Positions 1 to 64,000 of a DNA stretch of 64,000 nucleotides are shown one piece after another. The stretch is taken from NCBI GenBank assembly GCA_054601695.1, contig BAAHQB010000110.1, forward strand, positions 62,001-126,000, given 5' to 3'. How positions within the stretch are numbered: the first letter of the stretch is position 1; every line of letters starts with the position of its first letter. The position numbers and the translations under genes are program-made. Below the pieces are notes generated by a model, which was not told the DNA's origin, did not search any database, and saw nothing but the letters and a program-made list of their open reading frames with translations. The stretch is from Amorphochlora amoebiformis (lineage: Eukaryota > Cercozoa > Chlorarachniophyceae).

Positions 1-170
1 GGGTTAGGGTTAGGGCTACGGTTTGGTTTAGGGTTAGGGCTAGGGTTAGGGTTAGGGTTAGGGCTAGGGTTAGGGTTAGGGTTAGGGCGTATATACTCAT
101 GATTTAAGGGTGAGGGTTAAGGTTAGGATTGGGGTTAGGGTTAGGGTTAGGGCTAGGGTTGAGGTTAGGG

Positions 171-6300
<6,130 letters not shown>

Positions 6301-6311
6301 ATTAGTAACAC

Positions 6312-7045
<734 letters not shown>

Positions 7046-7237
7046 GCCTCTCTGGTGGTCCGATTCTGAGGTTTTTGTGTTTGTGTTTGTGATTGTTTGT
7101 TAATATTATGATGCAGATGGGTATGTGTGTGTGTGGCTAAGTCTTGGTGGATGTCGGGTTTGGCAGGTAGTTGTAAGTGTGTGAGTGTGTGTTGTTGAAT
7201 AGAAGGTTGTATTTTATGTATGTATATGTTTATATAT

Positions 7238-7283
<46 letters not shown>

Positions 7284-7341
7284 CATATAAATATGTACAC
7301 AATTTTATTTTATCTATATCATACTCTAATATTCTATATAT

Positions 7342-7452
<111 letters not shown>

Positions 7453-7453
7453 A

Positions 7454-7496
<43 letters not shown>

Positions 7497-7544
7497 AGTA
7501 TATATTCACATACTTTTTATGTAGTATACATCATGTGGATTATG

Positions 7545-7586
<42 letters not shown>

Positions 7587-7596
7587 TTTGTGTATG

Positions 7597-7691
<95 letters not shown>

Positions 7692-7708
7692 ATATATATA
7701 TATATAAA

Positions 7709-7757
<49 letters not shown>

Positions 7758-7923
7758 TATACATATATATATATATATACTTACAATATACATATATCTA
7801 TATATATATATATATATATTTACTTATACATATATATATATATATATATATTTATATAATATACATATATAACATATATATATATATATAAAGCTCACGC
7901 AGACAACACACAGCAGTTACATC

Positions 7924-8061
7924 ATGGAATATGTTGTTCAAAATACAATTCAATCATTCTGCTACCATGAGATCTCCATCTCGACCTCATCACCTCTGGA
8001 ACAAAAGAAGAGAAAAAGAGCGGCAAGAAGGGACCAAGTGAGAGAGCGCTTTGAGTCATAA
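7924..8061 (+). CDS. Small open frame, unassigned
   Basis: An ATG at 7924 opens 45 codons ending in TAA, with a basic stretch (KKRKRAARRDQ) near the C terminus. The minus strand of the same stretch has a strong splice acceptor and a GTAGCA donor, so this could instead be the antisense of a minus-strand exon. No family is recognised. Confidence 0.2.
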   Translation: MEYVVQNTIQSFCYHEISISTSSPLEQKKRKRAARRDQVRERFES

Positions 8062-8123
8062 AATCACCAAGCATTTACGTATATATACATACTTATGCAA
8101 CAAATTGCAAATATATATCCAAA

Positions 8124-8403
8124 ATGAAAGGCTTCCGGTTGGAATCACAGCAATTTGTGCATACCCCGGCATACCTTCCCGCGAAAATTTGCCGTGAAAG
8201 AAGAATACATACTTACGGTCAGGGTATGTATACTCTCAAGTGCAAGCATCCGGATGGAAACTTACGACCACATCTTCCCTTTTCATGTCAACTGGGGTTT
8301 ACGACCTCTGACAGTGTCATTGGACTCGGACAAAGTGAGAGACATGTACTTGTCTGAGCAAGTTTTGACACATGTTTTCTCTTACCGCTTGAACGGAGAC
8401 TGA
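8124..8403 (+). CDS. Unassigned coding-like island, frame ambiguous
   Basis: Two plus-strand frames stay open across this non-repetitive island. One starts at an ATG (8124) and ends at 8357. The other runs to a TGA at 8403 and includes METYDHIFPFHVNWGLRPL, which has protein-like composition. I recognise no family and cannot choose the frame. It could be a terminal exon of a small gene upstream of MOB1, or non-coding. Confidence 0.3.
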
Positions 8404-9006
8404 CACGTGCGTTTGTGAGAGCGAATGTTAATAAGAATAGAGCCCTGTGGAACGAGAGAGGGCCGTGAGTTCGACAGGGGGGACCCACTGCCCTCCAGAC
8501 CATCACGTGCACCATCGCGGATACTTGAGATATCAGTATATCAAACTATGGTTATCTTGATGTTTTTCGGAAGTTTGGCACGTGCTTAAATGAATATCGA
8601 TCTGAGATATAGAAATATCACATATAATATTATCCTTACATCTAAAGGTAGATATCCAAATATCTTTCAAAAGGCGCAATCTTGGTATTTTCAATTCAAG
8701 AATTTTATTTTCAGCATTTAACATTTCGCGTGCAGATTCTGCTAAGGTGTGTCGACTGGGCGTGTGGTCGGTTAGGGACCTCCGGAGGCATAGTTGGGGG
8801 CGGGCAGGGCGTGAATGGATAGATTAGGGATAAAATCTAGAATCCATGGGTATGGGTAAGTATTGGGGCGGTTTTGGGGCGAAAGGAAGCTGGGACAGGC
8901 GATTGGGGCGGTGGTTTTGCAGAACAACTTTCAGTTTTTGTTTCATATAGAGTTGGGCATTCGAGGTGAGTAGGTCTGATAGCGCTGACATTTTTCCACC
9001 TGCTAG

Positions 9007-9768
9007 ATGTTCTCCTTCCTGCGGTCAGGGAAGAACAAAACGTTCAAGCCCATCAAGGCTCACAAGAAGGAGAAGCGCAAAAAGCTCTCGGACTATGCCA
9101 AAGCCACACTTGGGAGCGGCAACATGCGAAGCGCTGTGGTGCTCCCCAAGGGAGAGGATCTCAACGAGTGGCTAGCTGTCAACACGGTTGATTTTTTCAA
9201 CGAGATAAGCTTGTTATACGGGACAATAACCGACTACTGTACTCCCGACAACTGCCCCGTTATGAACGCCGGTTCGAATTTCGAGTACTTATGGGCGGAC
9301 GGCGTCAAGATCAGGAAGCCTATAAAATGTAACGCGCCAGAGTACGTTGATCACCTCATGACCTGGGTTGAGGGTCAGCTCAACGACGAGAGCATCTTTC
9401 CGTTGCAGCTTGGGACTCCGTTCCCCAAGAACTTCACATCAATCGTCAAAACCATCTTCAAGCGCTTGTTCCGAGTCTACGCTCATATCTACCACTCTCA
9501 TTTCAAGAAGATTATTGGACTCGGAGCGGAGGCCCACTTGAACACCTGCTTCAAGCACTTCATATACTTCGTGCACGAGTTCAAGGTCTGATTTGACATC
9601 CTTGTGTCTGTATGTCCAGTGTGAACCAAATTTTGATTCTGATAAGATTTCTTGTTATTATTCATCCAGTTAATCAGCAGTCAGGAGCAGGAACCTCTTA
9701 AGGAACTAATTGACGCTCTTATGGGAAAGAAGGACAAAGAGTCCAAAAACTCAGGCAAGAGCAAGTAA
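9007..9768 (+). CDS. MOB1: MOB kinase activator 1 (MOB1)
   Basis: Adaptor that binds and activates NDR/LATS kinases in Hippo and mitotic-exit-type signalling. Exon 1 is 9007-9585, the intron 9586-9669 (84 bp, GT-AG) and exon 2 9670-9768 ending TAA, for 225 residues (animal MOB1 is about 216). The reading matches MOB1 end to end: FLRSGKNKTFKP start, ATLGSGNMR, GEDLNEWLAVNTVDFFNE, LYGTITDYC, MTWVEGQLND, FPKNF, KRLFRVYAHIYHSHF and HFIYFVHEFK. The zinc site is intact: two Cys in YCTPDNCP and two His in AHIYHSHF. A potential 41-bp 5'UTR intron ends directly at the ATG. The intron is short and free of microsatellite, unlike those of its neighbours. It converges with NAXD. Confidence 0.97.
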
Positions 9769-10480
9769 CTAGCTATTGTAGTCAAATGGCGGTCATCACC
9801 GAGGAGCGGATAACCGCTTCATGTGCTAAAACGATTGTGCACAGATATGAATCAAAATTAGCCTTAATCAGAGTTGTGACAAAAATGTTAACGACATCTA
9901 GATTCTAGAACATACCCGGAAAGTTCTAAAATCACAGCAGGCTTAGTAGTAGAAATTGTAGAATGATACTAGTCGTAATACTCTAATATACACACACCTA
10001 GACACATACATATATACACATATACATATAACTACTAGACTACCAGAACTAGTATAAGTATCTAGAGTACATACACCAGTAGATAACACCAGAATACATG
10101 TAAATATATAGTCGGAATGCATTTACTTTTACTAGTTTTAGTTCTAGTGGATGACTATTAGTAATAATCATTATCTAGGGCCTCTAGTTTACATCTATAC
10201 GTAGATACCTCTAGACGTAACCCGGGGTACACTTTCTAGACTTTATATAACATCGTGTCAACGCGCCCTGTAAACCTAGTAAACTAGGATACGATACTGG
10301 TATAAAACTTGAAACGTCGAACACGGAACATGCAGACCGGTCATATTACCAGTTAGTACGAGTGGCTCGTAATATATTAACTAGATTAATTCCAATACCG
10401 CAGGCCACGGCCGGGATCAATCGACCCAAAGTAATAAATCTTCTAATTAGATTGTACAACTGCGGCCGCGAATAAAATAT
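9769..10480. other. CTAG-rich tail-to-tail spacer between MOB1 and NAXD
   Basis: No open frame, almost no microsatellite. By hand I count about 17 CTAG tetranucleotides in the first 670 bases, against roughly 2-3 expected from base composition. They sit in varied contexts (ACTAGT, TCTAGA, CCTAGT) rather than in one tandem unit. The two flanking genes end here on opposite strands. Confidence 0.7.
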
Positions 10481-18372
<7,892 letters not shown>

Positions 18373-18408
18373 CTAAATATTTAAGAATATATGTGTCCAC
18401 ACACGTGC

Positions 18409-18558
<150 letters not shown>

Positions 18559-18573
18559 TACATATACACACAC

Positions 18574-18620
<47 letters not shown>

Positions 18621-18653
18621 TGGAATTACGTGTAAGTTACTCACAAGCACTTT

Positions 18654-19319
18654 CTACATACATTCGTCCAAAGAAAAACCACCCACCTTGAAATCCACTC
18701 TACCAAATTTCTTCAAGAAAGTCCCGCACTCCTTCAAGCATCCCAATCCCAGCGTGACGCTCTCCCGAACCGCATCCCCACGCCGCCTCTTTTCCTGCAA
18801 AACCCGAACCAACTCGGCTACGTCGCCTCTCAGCCCTTCCACTTTCGCTTCCAACTCTGAAATCTTGCTGGCATTGCTGGTTTCAATAAAAAGGGAAAGA
18901 CACATGCCAATTAGTGATTAATGGATTTCTAAGTTGATAGCGATATTTCGATTTCGGTTAAATAGCCGAATGGTGGTATCAGCTCGTACATCGGCGCCTG
19001 CGCCTGCTGGTTGCGTTCTAGGTAGATACGTATATGTGCACAGGAAGAAGTATGCACTATCCTATGAATGTTCAGTGTGAATATGCACGTGTGTTGATGT
19101 TCAAATAGTCAAGACCTCTTTCGAAAAAAAGAGAGGAAGGACAGGCCAAAAGAGAGGAAGAACATGCCTTGAGAGTATCCTCCGAAGACTTCCATATATC
19201 AACCCTAAAGAGAATGATATTCCGCCTGTTGTACCTAATGCTAGGGCATAGAAAAACGGCTTTCTAATCGAATAAGTTGGTCGGTCCTCCCCGCCGGACA
19301 TCAGAATCTCGGAACCCAT
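18654..19319 (-). CDS. Small protein with one membrane helix and a coiled coil (unidentified)
   Basis: A minus-strand ATG at 19319 opens an exon whose product has a hydrophobic segment ([19 protein letters not shown]). A second island ending in TAG at 18654 encodes a heptad-like stretch ([20 protein letters not shown]) followed by a basic KRRR and two Cys. A junction GGA-A/GTCTTC to ATTTCAG/AG would join the helix directly to the coiled coil in frame, but the donor is weak. I do not recognise the family. The start lies only about 107 bp from the proposed RPL18 start, so the two genes probably share a divergent promoter. The coiled-coil exon also has a good internal donor (AAG/GTGGGT at about 18690) in phase with the first NAXD exon, so a join to NAXD cannot be excluded. 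Confidence 0.5.
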
Positions 19320-19425
19320 AAAAAGGAATCGGATTCCAATATCTTATCGGCTTTTGGAAAAAGAATTAAAAAAAAAGGTCGGCTGCATCGGCAGATCGGC
19401 GAAATACACTCCACGGATTGGCGCG

Positions 19426-21833
<2,408 letters not shown>

Positions 21834-22934
21834 GTGTGGGACAATCCAGGCTTTTCTACTGCTACATCCTATCAGTTGGGGGACCGTGCTATTTATGGGC
21901 ACTGGCATGGGCTTTATGCATGGAAACTTTGGGTTGTGCTTGAGTGAGCAAGACGTATATGTCAAGCGATCAAAGGCTTGCCTATGTAGGGTGGGATGGA
22001 GTTGGTTTTAAAAAATGGCTTTGGCTTTGCTTTTTCTGTTTATATAGCTGTTATCATGATATCCAGCTAGTGACTAATCGTACGGTATTGAAGAATTTCG
22101 ATGCTTGTTAAACATAACCCAACATTGACCAGGAAATTAAATCCATGGCTTTACTAGTTTACTTTACTAATCGTATTGACAAATTTCGATGCTTATTACT
22201 AAGTTATTAGTACTACGTCTAGTAGTAACTGTTATTACTAGCTAGCTAGCTCTAGTAGCTAAGCTAGTATTAACCATTGACCAGGAAATTAAATCCATGG
22301 CTTTGCTTTACTGTTATATATATATATGGCTGTTATCATAGATATCCAGCTAACTAGTCCTACTAGTCACTAATAGCTAGATAGTATTGAAAAATTTCGA
22401 TGCTTATTAACCCAACATTGACCTGGAATTAAATCTATGGCTTTGAGTTCTGTTTTAGTGTTATCTAGGTTATCATGATATATCCAGCTATTTCTACATA
22501 TTAGGCGGTTACAACTAGTACTAGTCGTAGACTCGTAGGCGGTTCCAGCGGTTAGTAGTCTAGGAGTAGCCAAATAGCATTCAGAAACATGGTTAGGCTG
22601 CCGTTCTAGTCTCGTCACATTGGGTGACATCTAGGCATGTCAGCATTTTGGGTGAAATAACCTAGATAACCCCACCAAGCCGTATACCATCTAGAAGTTC
22701 TATGACTAGATCTACTGAGATGCTATCTAGATGTCAACTAGAGCTTGTTTTGAGCTAATCTAAATAACGTTCATACGACTTCAAATTTAATTGATTCATG
22801 GTAAATTTGCCAGTGGTTTACTACTCTAGTTACTAGCCGATAATTTTGATCGCTGAATAGATCGGACATATACTGGTGACTCAATATATATATATATATA
22901 TATGTAGGTATAAATATATCATATATATACACAC

Positions 22935-22973
<39 letters not shown>

Positions 22974-23030
22974 GATATATAGTAGTATCTATATATATAT
23001 ATATACATTCCGAGTTCGAGTCATGTATCT
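21834..23030. other. CTAG-rich tail-to-tail spacer between RPL18 and the metallophosphoesterase gene
   Basis: No supportable gene. By hand I count about 24 CTAG tetranucleotides between 22060 and 22890, where about 3 would be expected. Part of the region is a diverged repeat of about 200-280 bp: segments with ATCCATGGCTTTA, GCTGTTATCAT-ATATCCAGCTA and AATTTCGATGCTTATTA recur near 22040-22160, 22140-22310 and 22320-22500. (AT)n begins near 22880. Confidence 0.7.
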
Positions 23031-42344
<19,314 letters not shown>

Positions 42345-43277
42345 CTATTTCGACTTTCTCCTTGTCAAGGTTACCGAAAAAAAGCCGAAATTTTTAAAAT
42401 CACTCCCTTATCAACCCCCACCGTTACGTTTTTTTCACACTCTCCCTCCCCCTGAACCATTCCCTTCCTTTCAAATTACAACGAAAGAGCGAGCAGACAG
42501 CGAGGAAGGGTCATCATAGCCTCAGGATGCCGAATTATTTATTCGTGCCGAAGTATTATCCTGGGGTTTCTATATATCCAAATAGGATATGAAAAATATG
42601 AGATATATGATATATAAAAGATTGAGAAAACCTCGGGTTTGAAAAAATAAAAGTCAACATCGCATTATGATGGAGGCTCAGGGGGGCGGGGGGAACGAGG
42701 GTGACAGGAGGGGGTGGAAAACGGGAAAAGAATGGCAAATTCTTTTCCCGCGCTCTGCAGGTATTTGAAAACTCTTTAAGTGTTTAGTTGATTACGTTTT
42801 GAAATCTGATAATCTTTCGAGAGCCTCTGTCGCGGTCGATTGACTGGGCTTCCAAGAAAATATCGATGCGAGCTCCGGCTCATTTGCCTCCAGAGTCCAC
42901 GCCTTCTATCTATCTCTCGGTGACTAATACTTTGGGAGGGGTTGGATGCGGTTTAATTCAAATATTGTTGCTTGGTTCGAGTTATTAAACGTCTATGATT
43001 TGGCTGTATTAGATGCATGTAGAAAAGTGTTAAGTTTGTCATCAATTTCCTTTCATATTTAACTCTTTGTAATATATGTATTTACAATCCATTCCAAATA
43101 CTATTAGCACGTATACATAGATAAATGTTGAACAAGTATTAAGAGAATTAATGATTTAATTTGAGCCTAAATTTTGAGGGTAAGTATTACAGGTTTAGGG
43201 TGGCCGGAGGGTGAGATTTCTGAGTTGACAGCCTTGACTCAAAACTTGTGACTTCTCATGGGAGAGCCAGAGCGATC
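42345..43277. promoter_or_regulatory. Divergent promoter region between the two secreted-protein genes
   Basis: The 933 bp between the start codons at 42344 (minus) and 43278 (plus) are free of long (AT)n and TTAGGG repeats, in contrast to both gene bodies. I see no identifiable motif beyond AT-rich runs and a G-rich stretch near 42670-42720. It presumably carries both promoters. Confidence 0.55.

Positions 43278-64000
<20,723 letters not shown>

Overview
This window looks like nuclear DNA of a microbial eukaryote whose identity I cannot fix. Its genes are split into many short exons with GT-AG introns. The proteins are eukaryotic (MOB1, cytosolic ribosomal protein eL18, NAD(P)H-hydrate dehydratase). 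Degenerate TTAGGG repeats lie inside the sequence. About two thirds of the window is (AT)n microsatellite, almost all of it inside introns. The long Tyr/Ile-rich open frames over it are artefacts. I found the genes by joining short non-repetitive islands with matching splice phase and testing the joined protein against known families.

Layout. (1) 171-7045, minus: a YqaJ/lambda-exonuclease-like nuclease whose last exon reads into a TTAGGG-type array. (2) 7066-9006: a spacer with unassigned open frames. (3) 9007-9768, plus: MOB1, two exons. (4) 9769-10480: a CTAG-rich tail-to-tail spacer. (5) 10481-18372, minus: ATP-dependent NAD(P)H-hydrate dehydratase (NAXD), 12 exons found, 5' end not found. 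(6) 18654-19319, minus: a small membrane/coiled-coil protein, divergent from (7) 19426-21833, plus: RPL18, four exons. (8) 21834-23030: a second CTAG-rich tail-to-tail spacer. (9) 23031-42344, minus: a secreted, probably saposin-like metallophosphoesterase of 25 phase-matched exons, plus a doubtful last one. (10) 42345-43277: a microsatellite-free divergent promoter region. (11) 43278 to beyond 64000, plus: a secreted Ser/Thr/Pro-rich protein with Sushi, FN3-like and IPT/TIG domains, 32 exons and 741 codons before the window ends.

The genes are functionally unrelated housekeeping, nuclease and secreted proteins; I see no operon-like logic. The unusual feature is the intron architecture. Introns carry repeated partial copies of the neighbouring exon's edge, splice site included, separated by (AT)n. 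Introns 5' of an exon tend to hold acceptor-side copies, and introns 3' of it donor-side copies. Telomere-type repeats sit inside introns, in places forming the splice acceptor itself, and in one case flanking a catalytic exon in inverted orientation. Both tail-to-tail intergenic regions share a marked excess of the tetranucleotide CTAG.
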